A DNA stretch of 64,000 nucleotides, taken from contig NZ_SRXT01000004.1 in NCBI RefSeq assembly GCF_004792685.1, positions 186,001 through 250,000 on the forward strand, in the 5' to 3' direction. This DNA is from Sphingomonas gei. GTDB taxonomy: Bacteria; Pseudomonadota; Alphaproteobacteria; Sphingomonadales; Sphingomonadaceae. Shown here one piece after another: positions 28,209 through 37,430 of the stretch (position 1 is its first letter; each line of letters begins with the position of its first letter). The notes below the pieces were generated by a model. It was given only the letters and a program-made list of their open reading frames with translations, was not told the origin of the DNA and ran no database searches. The position numbers were made by a program, and so were the translations under genes.

Positions 28209-29381
28209 CCCCAGCGGCCGCAGCGGCGCGCCGATAAGCCCGCTTACCATCGCTGCCTGGAGCCGCATCACCGGGCCGAGCTTCGAGATCGGGCCGACCA
28301 GCCGGTCGCGCAGCAGCGGGATCAGCCTGCCGTCGGATTGATAGACCGGGGTCAACAGCCGGCTCATCGCCTGATAGATCCGGACATGGCGCCGGCGCAG
28401 CTTCACTGCCTGTAAGAGCGCCCCGTCGAGCGTCTGGTGCCCGCGCAGCGCCAGCGCCATTGCCCAGGCATCGAGCAAGGCCATGTTCGCGCCCTGGCCG
28501 AGTTGTGGACTTGTCGAATGCCAGGCGTCGCCGATATGGATCAGGCCGGGCTCGGCGGGCGTACCGAGCGTGCGGTGCGCGTAGCGGGCGAAGGTCAGCT
28601 GATCGAGATCGACGATGTCGTCGAGCAGGGGCCGGGTGGCGGGCCATAACGCGGTCACTTCGGCCTTCCATGCGTCGAGCCCGCGTGCGCGCCACTCGTC
28701 GAGCCGATCCGCCCGCAGCGACCAGAAGAACGCGGCTTCCCGGACGCTGGTGCCGGGGCGCGCGCCGGTCGGCAGGACGCCCGCCATGACGCTTGCGCGC
28801 CGATAGCGTTGCTGGAGCGCGGTTTCGTCGAAGCCCGATTGCCAGGGCACGCTCGCCCAGAGCGCGCCATAAGCGAGCGCACGGGTGGGACCGGTCGCCA
28901 GCGCGCTGCGCGCGCCGAGCGCGTCGACGACGAGATCGGCCAGTACCGACCGGCCATCCTTGAGGTGCAGCCGGCGCCGCGCGCCCTCGCGCGCCGATCC
29001 TTCGACCTCGCAGCCGGTGCGCACGGCGATTCCCGCCGCTTCGACTGCAGCATGCAGGATTTCGAACAAGCTCGCCCGGTGAATCCCGACGCCGAACCGG
29101 TCTCCATCCAACGCCGCATAATGCACATCTAGAACGCTGCGGCCGCTCGCTTCTCCCGTCAGCCGCGCGATTCGGGCGCCATGCGCGAGCAGCCGGTCCT
29201 CGAGGCCAAGCGCGCGGAGAACGCCGAGCCCGGTCGGCTGGATCATCAGTCCCGAGCCGATCGGCCGCGCTGCGTCGAAGCGCTCGAACAAAGTGACGTG
29301 ATGTCCGTCGCGGTGGAGGAGCAGCGCCGCGGCGAGCCCCGCCGGGCCGCAGCCGGCGATTGCGATTTCCAGCGGCGGCAT
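28200..29381 (-). CDS. FAD-dependent monooxygenase (aromatic hydroxylase type)
   Basis: 393-residue class A flavoprotein. GCGPAGLAAALLLHRDGH lies near the N-terminus, a DALGARSAL motif in the middle, and HIGDAWHSTSPQLGQGANMALLDA is the second FAD motif. It resembles salicylate- or hydroxybenzoate-type hydroxylases, but the substrate is open. It is the last gene of a minus-strand run after gcdH, a GNAT protein and a CoA-transferase, so a link to catabolism is plausible. MPPLEI at 29381 starts right before the Rossmann strand. Confidence 0.88.
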   Translation of the reverse strand: MPPLEIAIAGCGPAGLAAALLLHRDGHHVTLFERFDAARPIGSGLMIQPTGLGVLRALGLEDRLLAHGARIARLTGEASGRSVLDVHYAALDGDRFGVGIHRASLFEILHAAVEAAGIAVRTGCEVEGSAREGARRRLHLKDGRSVLADLVVDALGARSALATGPTRALAYGALWASVPWQSGFDETALQQRYRRASVMAGVLPTGARPGTSVREAAFFWSLRADRLDEWRARGLDAWKAEVTALWPATRPLLDDIVDLDQLTFARYAHRTLGTPAEPGLIHIGDAWHSTSPQLGQGANMALLDAWAMALALRGHQTLDGALLQAVKLRRRHVRIYQAMSRLLTPVYQSDGRLIPLLRDRLVGPISKLGPVMRLQAAMVSGLIGAPLRPLGLA

Positions 29382-29385
29382 GCGA

Positions 29386-30498
29386 TCAGCCGTTCGGGCG
29401 CTTCGGGCTGGCCCGGTCCGAGACCATCCGCTCACCGTCGATCACGATCGGGCTGGCGAGGCCCGGTACGCCGTCGCGCTCGATCTGCATGCCGCGGGCG
29501 ATCACCTGCGGGTCGGCGAACACTTCGTCGACTGCGTTGATCGGGCCCGCGGGCACTCCGGCGGCTTCGAGCGCTTCGTAAAGGTCTGCCTTGGCGCGCA
29601 TTCGGATCGCCGCTTCGAGCAAAGGGATCAGCACCGCGCGGTTGGTCACCCGCGCCGGATTGGTGGCAAAGCGGGGGTCGTCGGCCAGGTCGAGCCCGAG
29701 CACCGTGCATAATTTGCGGAACTGCGAATCATTGCCGACCGCAACGATCAGTGCGCCGTCCTTCGCCTCGAACGCCTGATAGGGAACGAGATTGGCATGG
29801 CCGTTTCCCATCCGGTGCGGCACCTTGCCCGATGCCATCCAGTTGAGCGCCTGGTTGGCGAGCACGCCGACCTGCGTATCGAGCAGTGCCATGTCGATAT
29901 GCGCGCCCTCGCCGGTGACGTCACGGCGTCGCAGCGCCGCGAGGATCGCCACCGCCGAATAGACCCCGGTGAAGATGTCGGCATAGGCAATGCCCGCCTT
30001 TTGCGGCGCGCCGTCCGGCTCGCCGGTCAGCGACATGATCCCGCCCATGCCCTGGATGATGAAGTCGTAGCCGGCGCGGTGGGCATAGGGGCCGTCCTGC
30101 CCGAAGCCGGTGATCGAGCAGACGATCAGGTTCGGATGCGCGGCGCGCAGACTGGCGGGATCGAGCCGGTATTTGACGAGGCCGCCGACCTTGTAATTCT
30201 CGATGACGACATCGGCCCCGGCGATCAGCGCACGCACTTCGGCCTGGCCCTCCGGCGTGGCGATGTCGATCGCGCGGCTCTCCTTGCCGCGATTGGTCGC
30301 GTGGAAATAGGCGGCGTCGAGAGTTTCGCCGTCGGGCCCGTGGAGAAAGGGCGGCCCCCAATGCCGGGTGTCGTCGCCTTCGCCCGGCCGCTCGATCTTT
30401 ATCACGTCGGCGCCGAGATCGGCGAGCAACTGCCCGCACCACGGGCCGGCGAGGATCCGCGCGAGCTCGACGACCCGGAGCCCGGCGAGCGGCTTCAC
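29386..30498 (-). CDS. CaiB/BaiF family CoA-transferase, probably glutarate-specific
   Basis: 370-residue family III CoA-transferase. It begins GLRVVELARILAGPWCGQLLADLGADVIKIE. The catalytic aspartate is Asp164 in AYADIFTGVY. GFGQDGPY and the C-terminal LASPIVIDG segments also fit. In other proteobacteria a family III CoA-transferase next to gcdH activates glutarate with succinyl-CoA, and the same pairing is seen here. It overlaps the GNAT gene by four bases. Specificity is inferred from context only. Confidence 0.88.
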   Translation of the reverse strand: MKPLAGLRVVELARILAGPWCGQLLADLGADVIKIERPGEGDDTRHWGPPFLHGPDGETLDAAYFHATNRGKESRAIDIATPEGQAEVRALIAGADVVIENYKVGGLVKYRLDPASLRAAHPNLIVCSITGFGQDGPYAHRAGYDFIIQGMGGIMSLTGEPDGAPQKAGIAYADIFTGVYSAVAILAALRRRDVTGEGAHIDMALLDTQVGVLANQALNWMASGKVPHRMGNGHANLVPYQAFEAKDGALIVAVGNDSQFRKLCTVLGLDLADDPRFATNPARVTNRAVLIPLLEAAIRMRAKADLYEALEAAGVPAGPINAVDEVFADPQVIARGMQIERDGVPGLASPIVIDGERMVSDRASPKRPNG

Positions 30499-31028
30499 GC
30501 CTTCAGGTTTCCTTGGCGCCGGATCTCGTAGATCACGTGCGGCTTCATCTCGCCGGCCATCAGCCGCATTTCGATGCCCGGCCGCAGCACGCCGCCGATC
30601 TTCTCCATCGCCTTGCGCGAGCGGATATTGCCTTCGCCGACGGTGAACACGACGGTCCCGACATGCGCATGGATATGATCGAGCATCAGCCGCTTGATCT
30701 CGCGATTATAGCTGCCGCCCCAATAAGCGCGCTCGAGATAAGTCCAGCCGATCTCGATCTCGTCGGCCTCCGGCTTCCAATTGTCGAAGCGCGACGATCC
30801 GATCACGTCACCGCTGGCGTGATCCAGGATCGTCAGCGCCCCGCCGCTCGCGATGCCGGCGTCGAAATAGGCGCGGAACACGGGTTCCTGCCAGCGGTCG
30901 TGCGCTGGATGGACTTCCCAGATCAGCGGATCGGATGCGACCGCGAACAGCGCCTCCCAATCGTCCGGCGTGCTTGGGCGCAGCGTCACCCGCTCGCCGG
31001 TCAGCGTCGGCTGCCGATCGGGCTCCAT
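30495..31028 (-). CDS. GNAT family N-acetyltransferase
   Basis: 177 residues of the RimJ/RimL-like acetyltransferase type. TLTGERVTLRPSTPDDWEALF opens it; EIEIGWTYLERAYWGGSYNREIK is the acetyl-CoA-binding region; FTVGEGNIRSRKAMEKIGG is motif B. The substrate is unknown. It is coupled by overlaps at both ends: ATG in the gcdH stop, and its stop in the CoA-transferase start. Confidence 0.9.
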   Translation of the reverse strand: MEPDRQPTLTGERVTLRPSTPDDWEALFAVASDPLIWEVHPAHDRWQEPVFRAYFDAGIASGGALTILDHASGDVIGSSRFDNWKPEADEIEIGWTYLERAYWGGSYNREIKRLMLDHIHAHVGTVVFTVGEGNIRSRKAMEKIGGVLRPGIEMRLMAGEMKPHVIYEIRRQGNLKA

Positions 31029-32212
31029 CAGAACGCCGCGATCCCGGTGATCGCGCGGCCGAGGATCAGCCCGTGCACGTCGTGCGTGCCCTCATAGGTG
31101 TTGACCGTCTCGAGGTTGATCGCGTGGCGCATGACGTGGAATTCGGCCGAGATGCCGTTGCCGCCGTGCATGTCGCGCGCGACTCGGGCGATATCGAGCG
31201 CCTTGCCGCAATTGTTGCGCTTGATGATGCTGATCGCCTCGGGGCTCAGCGTGCCTTCGTCGAACATCCGCCCGGCGCGCAATGCCGCCTGCAGCCCGAG
31301 CGCGATCTCGGTCTGCATGTTGGCGAGCTTGAGCTGGACCAATTGAGTCGCGGCGAGCGGCTTGCCGAACTGCGCGCGATCGAGCGTATATTGCCGCGCG
31401 GCGTGCATGCATGCCTCGGCCGCGCCCATCGTGCCCCAGGCGATGCCGTAGCGCGCGCGGTTGAGGCAGCCGAACGGGCCCTTGAGCCCCTGCACTTCGG
31501 GGAGCAGGGCATCCTCGCTCACTTCGACGCCGTCCATCACGATCTCGCCGGTGACCGAGGCGCGCAGCGAGAGCTTGCCTTCGATCTTGGGCGTGGTCAG
31601 GCCCTTCATCCCGCGCTCGAGCACGAAGCCCTTGATCCCGCCGCCATGCGCATCGGACTTGGCCCAGACCACCATCACGTCGGCGATCGGCGAATTGGTG
31701 ATCCACATCTTGGTGCCGGTCAGCCGGTAGCCGCCGTCGACCTTCTCGGCGCGGGTGCGCATCCCGCCGGGATCCGAGCCGGCGTCGGGCTCGGTCAGCC
31801 CGAAACAGCCGATCCATTCGCCGGTTGCGAGCCTGGGCAGATATTTGCGCTTCTGTTCCTCGGTGCCGTAGGCGAAGATCGGGTGCATCACGAGGCTGCT
31901 CTGGACGCTCATCGCCGATCGATAGCCCGAATCGACGCGCTCGACTTCGCGCGCGACCAGCCCGTAGGCAACATAGCCGAGCCCGGCGCCGCCGTAATTT
32001 TCGGGGATCGTCGGGCCGAGCAGCCCGAGCGCGCCCATCTCGGCCATGATCTCGCGGTCGAAGCGCTCGTCGAGGAACGCGCTGGTCACCCGGGGCTGCA
32101 ATTCGCCCTGCGCATAATCGCGCGCGGCGCCCTGCACCATCTGCTCCTCGTCGGTCAGCTGCGCGTCGAGCGCGAACGGATCCTGCCAGTCGAACCGGCC
32201 CATCTCTGCCAT
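31028..32212 (-). CDS. gcdH: glutaryl-CoA dehydrogenase-type acyl-CoA dehydrogenase
   Basis: 394-residue FAD enzyme. The signature stretches [26 protein letters not shown] and [21 protein letters not shown] are those of glutaryl-CoA dehydrogenase, with the catalytic Glu in the YEGTHD motif. It converts glutaryl-CoA to crotonyl-CoA in lysine and tryptophan degradation. GGAAGAGACA precedes the ATG at 32212. The adjacent CoA-transferase would supply glutaryl-CoA. It starts 11 bases after the Mic60-like gene, so it may be read through from the haem genes. Confidence 0.93.
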   Translation of the reverse strand: MAEMGRFDWQDPFALDAQLTDEEQMVQGAARDYAQGELQPRVTSAFLDERFDREIMAEMGALGLLGPTIPENYGGAGLGYVAYGLVAREVERVDSGYRSAMSVQSSLVMHPIFAYGTEEQKRKYLPRLATGEWIGCFGLTEPDAGSDPGGMRTRAEKVDGGYRLTGTKMWITNSPIADVMVVWAKSDAHGGGIKGFVLERGMKGLTTPKIEGKLSLRASVTGEIVMDGVEVSEDALLPEVQGLKGPFGCLNRARYGIAWGTMGAAEACMHAARQYTLDRAQFGKPLAATQLVQLKLANMQTEIALGLQAALRAGRMFDEGTLSPEAISIIKRNNCGKALDIARVARDMHGGNGISAEFHVMRHAINLETVNTYEGTHDVHGLILGRAITGIAAF

Positions 32213-32223
32213 TGTCTCTTCCT

Positions 32224-33084
32224 TCAGGTCGCTGCCGGGCGCGCGGGCGGTCCCGCGGCCGGCGGAGCGGGGGACGGCGCCTCGAGCGCGTCCCGTTCGA
32301 TTTCGAGCAGTCCCTGCCGCGCCGCGATGTAGCGTCGCGCGGCGACGATCCAGCTTCCCGCGCTGGCGACGCCGGGCATGTGGACGACTTCGGCGAGCGC
32401 CGCTTCGACATCGCCCTGATCGAGTGCGAGCCGGGCGCGGCGCAGCCGATCGGCGGTGCGCGGGCTCGGCGATGCCGCCTCGCGGAGCACGACGAGATCG
32501 CCGAGCAGCCGCCGCACGCTCATCCACATGCTGTCATCGGCGCCGCTGGTCAGTCTTGGTGCAATCGTCTCAAGCGCGAGCCTCAGGTCGCCCAGGGTCA
32601 CCGGTTCGGCCGAGGCGCGCAGGATCATCCCGACTGCCTCGCCGCGGGTCTCGGCGAAGCGCTGGCGCAACTGGCCTTCGAGCGGGCCCAGCGGCTGGCC
32701 GCGCTCGGTTGCCCGGCGAACCGCGGCGGCGATCAGCAGGCGCTCGGCGCGGCTGGCATAGGTCGAGGCATTACGCGCGCTGCCATTGATGTCGCGCAGG
32801 CGCAGTTCGAGCTGGTCGAGCTTGCCGGCAAGCTCCTGCTCGCGCGCGCTCAGCGTCGCAATGTCGGTGCCCGGGGGCAGCGGCGTGGCGGGATTCGCTT
32901 GCGGTTGCGCCGCCTCGATCGGCGTCGGCGCGGGCGCAGGCTGCGGCGAACCGATTCCGCCAGCCAGCTGGAAGGCAGCCGCCGTCACCGCGATACCGCC
33001 AGCAAAGGCAAGGCCGCCAATAAGATAGGGGGAGCGCGTCTCGGGGCCGCGAGTCGGCTCCGGCGCGAGGGGCTCGTCGCTCAT
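32224..33084 (-). CDS. Mic60/mitofilin-like membrane protein of the haem operon
   Basis: 286 residues: a short cytosolic head, one transmembrane segment (about 20-44), a proline-rich spacer (45-70), a coiled-coil segment (about 75-105), and a helical C-terminal domain with [11 protein letters not shown] and [21 protein letters not shown]. Alphaproteobacterial homologues of mitochondrial Mic60 are described as encoded beside hemC/hemD, and this gene has that position. It is short for the family; the coiled-coil is reduced. The alternative is a HemX-like haem-operon protein. Confidence 0.7.
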   Translation of the reverse strand: MSDEPLAPEPTRGPETRSPYLIGGLAFAGGIAVTAAAFQLAGGIGSPQPAPAPTPIEAAQPQANPATPLPPGTDIATLSAREQELAGKLDQLELRLRDINGSARNASTYASRAERLLIAAAVRRATERGQPLGPLEGQLRQRFAETRGEAVGMILRASAEPVTLGDLRLALETIAPRLTSGADDSMWMSVRRLLGDLVVLREAASPSPRTADRLRRARLALDQGDVEAALAEVVHMPGVASAGSWIVAARRYIAARQGLLEIERDALEAPSPAPPAAGPPARPAAT

Positions 33085-33114
33085 GCCCCCTTATTCGCTG
33101 CCCTGCCCGCGCGG

Positions 33115-33783
33115 TCAATCGGCCAGCGCGATTGCCGCGTCGATCAATGCCGCGCTGTTCGGTTTGCCGGCCACGACGACGCGCTCCCAGCCGCTTCCCG
33201 CCGCGGCCGCCGCGCGTGCACTTACCGCCGCCAATGCAATCGCCGATCGGTCGAGGCGTTGCGCATCGACGAGCTCGCCCAGCCAGCCACCGCTGCGTGC
33301 GGATTGGACCAGAGCGATGCTCCCGGCCAAGCGTCCAGGGTTGTTCGGTGTGCGGCGCTCGCTGGCATAGACGGTGATCACTTCGGCGACGATTCGCCCC
33401 GGCGCGATCATGCGCTCGCGGCCGGCGAGGTGTAGCGCATGGCGAACGTTGGCAGCTTCGGCCTCGATCAGCAGCGAAGCGGCATCGCCATCGCCGACGA
33501 ACGCCACATCGAAACCGCGTTGCCGGGCCGCGGCCGCGGTCGCCTTGCCCACCGCATGGACCGGCAGGCGGTGCAGCGCGTCGAGTCCCGCTCCACCATA
33601 TCTCAGCGCATTGGCACTGGTGAGGATCAGCGCGTCGAACGCGTCCGGGTCCGGGGTTTCCCATGCAATCGGTCCGACTTCGAACAGCGGCATACGGACC
33701 GCATCGTGCCCGCGCGCTTCGATCGCGGCGGCAGTCGCGCGGTTGCCCGGCTCGGGCCGCAGCACCGCGATCGCGCGGCTCAT
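33115..33783 (-). CDS. hemD: uroporphyrinogen-III synthase
   Basis: 222-residue two-domain HemD that closes and inverts hydroxymethylbilane. The family is divergent; visible features are AVLRPEPGNRATAAAIEARG at the start, LILTSANALR, HAVGKATAAAA and the C-terminal region ending in VVAGKPNSAALIDAA. The identification is strengthened by direct ATGA overlap with hemC. The start MSRAIAVLRPEPG at 33783 is the one that overlaps; upstream open frame shadows hemC. Confidence 0.92.
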   Translation of the reverse strand: MSRAIAVLRPEPGNRATAAAIEARGHDAVRMPLFEVGPIAWETPDPDAFDALILTSANALRYGGAGLDALHRLPVHAVGKATAAAARQRGFDVAFVGDGDAASLLIEAEAANVRHALHLAGRERMIAPGRIVAEVITVYASERRTPNNPGRLAGSIALVQSARSGGWLGELVDAQRLDRSAIALAAVSARAAAAAGSGWERVVVAGKPNSAALIDAAIALAD

Positions 33784-34694
33784 CCGCCGAACAGCCGGCG
33801 AATCGCTTCCGGCGCGCCGACCAGCAAATCGCGCGCCACGGCGATCGGCAGCGCCGGATCGGTCGGCGCGCCGGCTTCCTGGGCAGCGACATGGACGCTG
33901 CCGTCCTCGGTGAGCAATTCGGCGCGCAGGGTCATGATCGCGCCCTCGATCGTCGCCAGCGCCGCCACCGGCGAGTGGCAATCGGCCTTGAGTGCGGCGA
34001 GCAATGCGCGCTCGGCGCGCACACAGGCATGCGTCGCCGGGTCGTCGATCTTGGCGAGCATCGCCCGCACATGCGAATCGCCGGCGCGGCATTCGATCCC
34101 CACCGCGCCCTGCGCCGGCGCCGGCAGCATCACGTTGATCGGGATGGCGACGCCGACGTCATGGCGCCCGAGCCGATCGAGCCCGGCGGCGGCGAGCAAG
34201 GTCGCATCGGCCTCGCCCGCGGCGAGCCTGGCCAGCCGCGTATCGACATTGCCGCGAAACAAGATGATCTCGAGATCGGGTCTGAGCTTGCGCAACTGGG
34301 CCGAGCGCCGCGGCGAGCTCGTTCCCACTATCGCGCCGTGCCGCAGCGCCTCAATCGAGTCGGCGCCGACCAGCCGATCGCAGACATCGGCGCGCGGCAG
34401 CATCGCGGCGATCGCGATCTCCGCCGGGCGGACCGTCTCGACATCCTTCATCGAATGCACTGCGGCATGGATCTCGCCGTCGAGCAACGCGCGGTCCAGT
34501 TCCTTGGTCCACAGCGCCTTGCCGCCGATCTCGGCGAGCGCGCGATCCTGCACGCGATCCCCGGTCGTGCGGATCGGGACGATCTCGACCTGATCGGCGG
34601 CGATGGCATGCGCGGCGACCAGGGCGTCGCGCACCATATGGGCTTGGGTGAGGGCGAGCGGCGAGCCGCGGGTGCCGAGGCGGAAAATGGGCAT
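33780..34694 (-). CDS. hemC: porphobilinogen deaminase (hydroxymethylbilane synthase)
   Basis: 304 residues, normal length. RLGTRGSPLALTQA at the start, HSMKDVET, GTSSPRRSAQL and RGNVDTRL are the family motifs. The dipyrromethane-cofactor cysteine lies in GIECRAGD. It assembles four porphobilinogens. It is the first gene of a long minus-strand run and is divergent from tsaD with only 37 bases between the start codons. Confidence 0.97.
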   Translation of the reverse strand: MPIFRLGTRGSPLALTQAHMVRDALVAAHAIAADQVEIVPIRTTGDRVQDRALAEIGGKALWTKELDRALLDGEIHAAVHSMKDVETVRPAEIAIAAMLPRADVCDRLVGADSIEALRHGAIVGTSSPRRSAQLRKLRPDLEIILFRGNVDTRLARLAAGEADATLLAAAGLDRLGRHDVGVAIPINVMLPAPAQGAVGIECRAGDSHVRAMLAKIDDPATHACVRAERALLAALKADCHSPVAALATIEGAIMTLRAELLTEDGSVHVAAQEAGAPTDPALPIAVARDLLVGAPEAIRRLFGG

Positions 34695-34731
34695 GGCTTG
34701 CGCTAATGCCCTTGGGGACTAATTGGATGCA

Positions 34732-35757
34732 ATGGCGCTGATCCTTGGCCTCGAATCGAGCTGTGACGAAACCGCCGCCGCGCTGGTGACCAGCGACCGG
34801 CGGATCATCGCGCATACGCTGGCGGGGCAGGAGGCGGCGCATCGGCCCTATGGCGGCGTCGTCCCCGAAATCGCAGCGCGTGCGCATGTCGAAGTGATGG
34901 CGCCCCTGGTCGAGGCGGCACTCGCCGAGGCCGGAATAACCCTGGCGGACGTCGATGCGATCGCTGCCACGGCCGGCCCCGGGTTGATCGGCGGGGTGAT
35001 GGTCGGGCTGGTCACCGGCAAGGCGCTGGCGCTGGCGAGCGGCAAGCCGCTGGTCGCGGTCAACCATCTCGAAGGCCATGCGCTCTCGCCGCGGCTTACC
35101 GATCCCGACCTCGCTTTTCCCTATCTGCTGCTGCTCGTCTCGGGCGGGCATTGCCAGCTACTGCTCGTCGAGGGGGTCGGCGCCTATCGCCGGCTCGCCA
35201 CGACGATCGACGATGCCGCGGGCGAAGCGTTCGACAAGACCGCGAAGCTGCTCGGGCTCGGCTTCCCCGGCGGCCCGGCGGTCGAGAAGGCGGCGGCGCT
35301 GGGAGACGCGCGTGCCGTGCCGCTCCCGCGCCCGCTGCTCGGCTCGGCCGAGCCGCATTTCTCCTTCGCCGGACTGAAGAGCGCCGTCGCGCGCGTCGTC
35401 GGCCAGTACAGCGCCCAAGACGTGGCCGCCTCCTTCCAGCAGGCCGTGGTCGATTGCCTGATCGACCGCACGCGCCGCGCGCTCGCCTCGGTAGACGCCA
35501 CGGCTCTTGTCGTCGCCGGCGGTGTTGCCGCCAACGCCAGTGTCCGAGGCGCTCTCCAGGCGCTTGCCACCGAGCACGGCCTGCGCTTCGTCGCGCCCCC
35601 GCTATGGCTGTGCACCGACAATGCCGCGATGATCGCCTGGGCCGGCGCCGAGCGCTTTGCCGCAGGGCTGACCGATCCGCTCGATTTCCCGGCACGGCCG
35701 CGCTGGCCGCTCGATCCGGACGCCGAGAAGGTCCGCGGCGCAGGGGTGAAGGCATGA
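34732..35757 (+). CDS. tsaD: tRNA N6-threonylcarbamoyladenosine transferase TsaD
   Basis: 341-residue ASKHA-fold enzyme that transfers the threonylcarbamoyl group to A37 of ANN-decoding tRNAs. It begins [17 protein letters not shown]. Metal ligands His112 and His116 (NHLEGH) and the VSGGHCQL motif are present. ATG at 34732 is preferred over the in-frame TTG at 34723. The stop overlaps the gpsA ATG. It shares a 37-base divergent promoter region with hemC. Confidence 0.97.
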   Translation: MALILGLESSCDETAAALVTSDRRIIAHTLAGQEAAHRPYGGVVPEIAARAHVEVMAPLVEAALAEAGITLADVDAIAATAGPGLIGGVMVGLVTGKALALASGKPLVAVNHLEGHALSPRLTDPDLAFPYLLLLVSGGHCQLLLVEGVGAYRRLATTIDDAAGEAFDKTAKLLGLGFPGGPAVEKAAALGDARAVPLPRPLLGSAEPHFSFAGLKSAVARVVGQYSAQDVAASFQQAVVDCLIDRTRRALASVDATALVVAGGVAANASVRGALQALATEHGLRFVAPPLWLCTDNAAMIAWAGAERFAAGLTDPLDFPARPRWPLDPDAEKVRGAGVKA

Positions 35758-36731
35758 GAATCGGGGTCATCGGCGGCGGCGCCTGGGGCACCGCGCTGGC
35801 ACAGGTGGCGGCGCGCGGCGGCCAGCCGGTGACATTATGGGCGCGCGAGCCCGAAGTGATCGAAAGCGTCAACGGGCTCCACGAGAACCGCCAGTTTCTT
35901 GCCGGGGTGCGGCTCTCCGAGTCGATCCGCGCGACGGGCGACCTTGCGGACCTCGCCGATCACGACGCGCTTCTCGTCGTCGCGCCCGCGCAGCATGTCC
36001 GCGCGGTGCTCGGCGCGGCGCCGATCGGCAGCACGCCGCTGGTGCTGTGCGCCAAAGGCATCGAGGCGGGCAGCCGGCTGCTGGTGGGGGAAGTCGCGCG
36101 CCAGGCCGCGCCCGACGCGCCGATCGCGGTGCTGTCAGGCCCGACCTTCGCGCACGAGGTCGCCGCCGGCAAGCCGACCGCAGTGACGCTCGCCTGCGAG
36201 GACGAGGATTTGCGCGCGCGTCTCGCCGAGCGCCTCGCCGGTCCCGCCTTCCGCACCTATGGCTCGGCCGACGTGATCGGCGCCGAGATCGGCGGCGCGG
36301 TCAAGAATGTCCTCGCGATCGCCTGCGGCGTGGTCGAGGGTGCCGGACTGGGGCTCAATGCCCGTGCCGCGCTGATCGCGCGGGGTTTTGCCGAGATGAC
36401 TCGCTTCGGGCTCGCGCGTGGCGGTCTGGCCGAGACGCTCACTGGCCTGTCGGGGCTCGGCGATCTGGTCCTCACCTGCTCGTCGACCAACTCGCGCAAT
36501 TTCTCGCTCGGGGTCGGGCTCGGCCAGGGCAGGAGCGCCGCCGAACTGCTCGCCGACCGCAAGACCGTCGCCGAGGGCGCCTTCACGGCGCCGGTGCTGC
36601 GCGACGCGGCGGCGGAGGCGGGCGTCGAGATGCCGGTCACTGCCGCAGTCAACACATTGCTCGAAGGCGCGCCGGTGCAGCGCGTGGTCGAGGCTCTGCT
36701 CAGCCGCCCGTTGCGCGAGGAGCAGGCGTGA
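35754..36731 (+). CDS. gpsA: NAD(P)-dependent glycerol-3-phosphate dehydrogenase
   Basis: 325 residues. The Rossmann motif [12 protein letters not shown] is at the N-terminus, [18 protein letters not shown] in the middle, and [11 protein letters not shown] carries the catalytic lysine. It makes sn-glycerol-3-phosphate for phospholipids. It overlaps tsaD (ATGA) and the DUF1697 gene (GTGA) at its ends, so the three form one translational unit. Confidence 0.97.
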   Translation: MRIGVIGGGAWGTALAQVAARGGQPVTLWAREPEVIESVNGLHENRQFLAGVRLSESIRATGDLADLADHDALLVVAPAQHVRAVLGAAPIGSTPLVLCAKGIEAGSRLLVGEVARQAAPDAPIAVLSGPTFAHEVAAGKPTAVTLACEDEDLRARLAERLAGPAFRTYGSADVIGAEIGGAVKNVLAIACGVVEGAGLGLNARAALIARGFAEMTRFGLARGGLAETLTGLSGLGDLVLTCSSTNSRNFSLGVGLGQGRSAAELLADRKTVAEGAFTAPVLRDAAAEAGVEMPVTAAVNTLLEGAPVQRVVEALLSRPLREEQA

Positions 36732-37264
36732 AGCGCTGGGCCGCGTTGCTCAAGGGCGTCAATGTCGGCGGCAACCGCAAGCTTCCGATGGCCGAGCTGC
36801 GGACGCTCGTCGAGGGGCTCGGCTTCGGCAACGTCAGGACGCTGCTCGCATCGGGCAATGTGGTGTTCGACGCCCCCGGCACCGCTGCCGCGATCGTCGC
36901 GAAGCTGGAGGCTGCGCTGGCCGAGCATGGCTGCAAGACCGACGTGCTGCTCCGCGACCTTGCCGAGATCGACGCGGTGATCGCTGCGAATCCGTTCCCC
37001 GAGGCCGCGGCCGATCACCCGAGCCATGTGCTCGTGGTGTTCCACCGTGATCCGTTCCCGGCGGGGCTGATCGACAAGCTGCCCGAAATTTACACTGGCC
37101 CCGAACGCCTCCACGCCGAAGGACGCGAGCTGTTCATCGATTACCCCGAGAATATCGGCGAGTCGAAGCTCGATCGCGCCTTGGCCAAGCTCAAATTCCC
37201 GGCAATCGCCACTGCGCGCAACTGGAACACGGTAGGCAAGCTGTGGGCGATGCTCGAAGTCTAA
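36728..37264 (+). CDS. DUF1697 domain-containing protein
   Basis: 178 residues with the family's opening WAALLKGVNVGGNRKLPMAELR and the later ARNWNTVGKL near the C-terminus. Function unknown; the family is widespread and soluble. GTG start at 36728 overlaps the gpsA stop. It converges with the SDHAF4-like gene; the two stop codons are adjacent (37264/37265). Confidence 0.93.
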   Translation: MKRWAALLKGVNVGGNRKLPMAELRTLVEGLGFGNVRTLLASGNVVFDAPGTAAAIVAKLEAALAEHGCKTDVLLRDLAEIDAVIAANPFPEAAADHPSHVLVVFHRDPFPAGLIDKLPEIYTGPERLHAEGRELFIDYPENIGESKLDRALAKLKFPAIATARNWNTVGKLWAMLEV

Positions 37265-37417
37265 CTAGAAGTCGACCGCCACGCCGTTGCGCTCCCAATC
37301 GCCATAGCGCGTCGGGTCGAGCGGGTCCTTTGTCGGCTCTGCCGGCGCGGGCTTGGGCACCGGCGGGCTCTTCGAGAGATGCTGCGGGGGCTTCACATGG
37401 CTCGGGCGCTGGCCCAT
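37265..37417 (-). CDS. DUF1674 / SDHAF4-like succinate dehydrogenase assembly microprotein
   Basis: 50-residue protein with a proline- and lysine-rich N-terminal half and the conserved tail DPTRYGDWERNGVAVDF, the diagnostic DUF1674 motif. The mitochondrial homologue (SDHAF4/Sdh8) protects flavinylated SdhA during complex II assembly. The start MGQRPSHV at 37417 is the only suitable ATG. It is divergent from rsmB, whose ATG lies 13 bases away, and is easily missed by annotation because of its size. Confidence 0.85.
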   Translation of the reverse strand: MGQRPSHVKPPQHLSKSPPVPKPAPAEPTKDPLDPTRYGDWERNGVAVDF

Positions 37418-37430
37418 GGCACTGGCTCCA

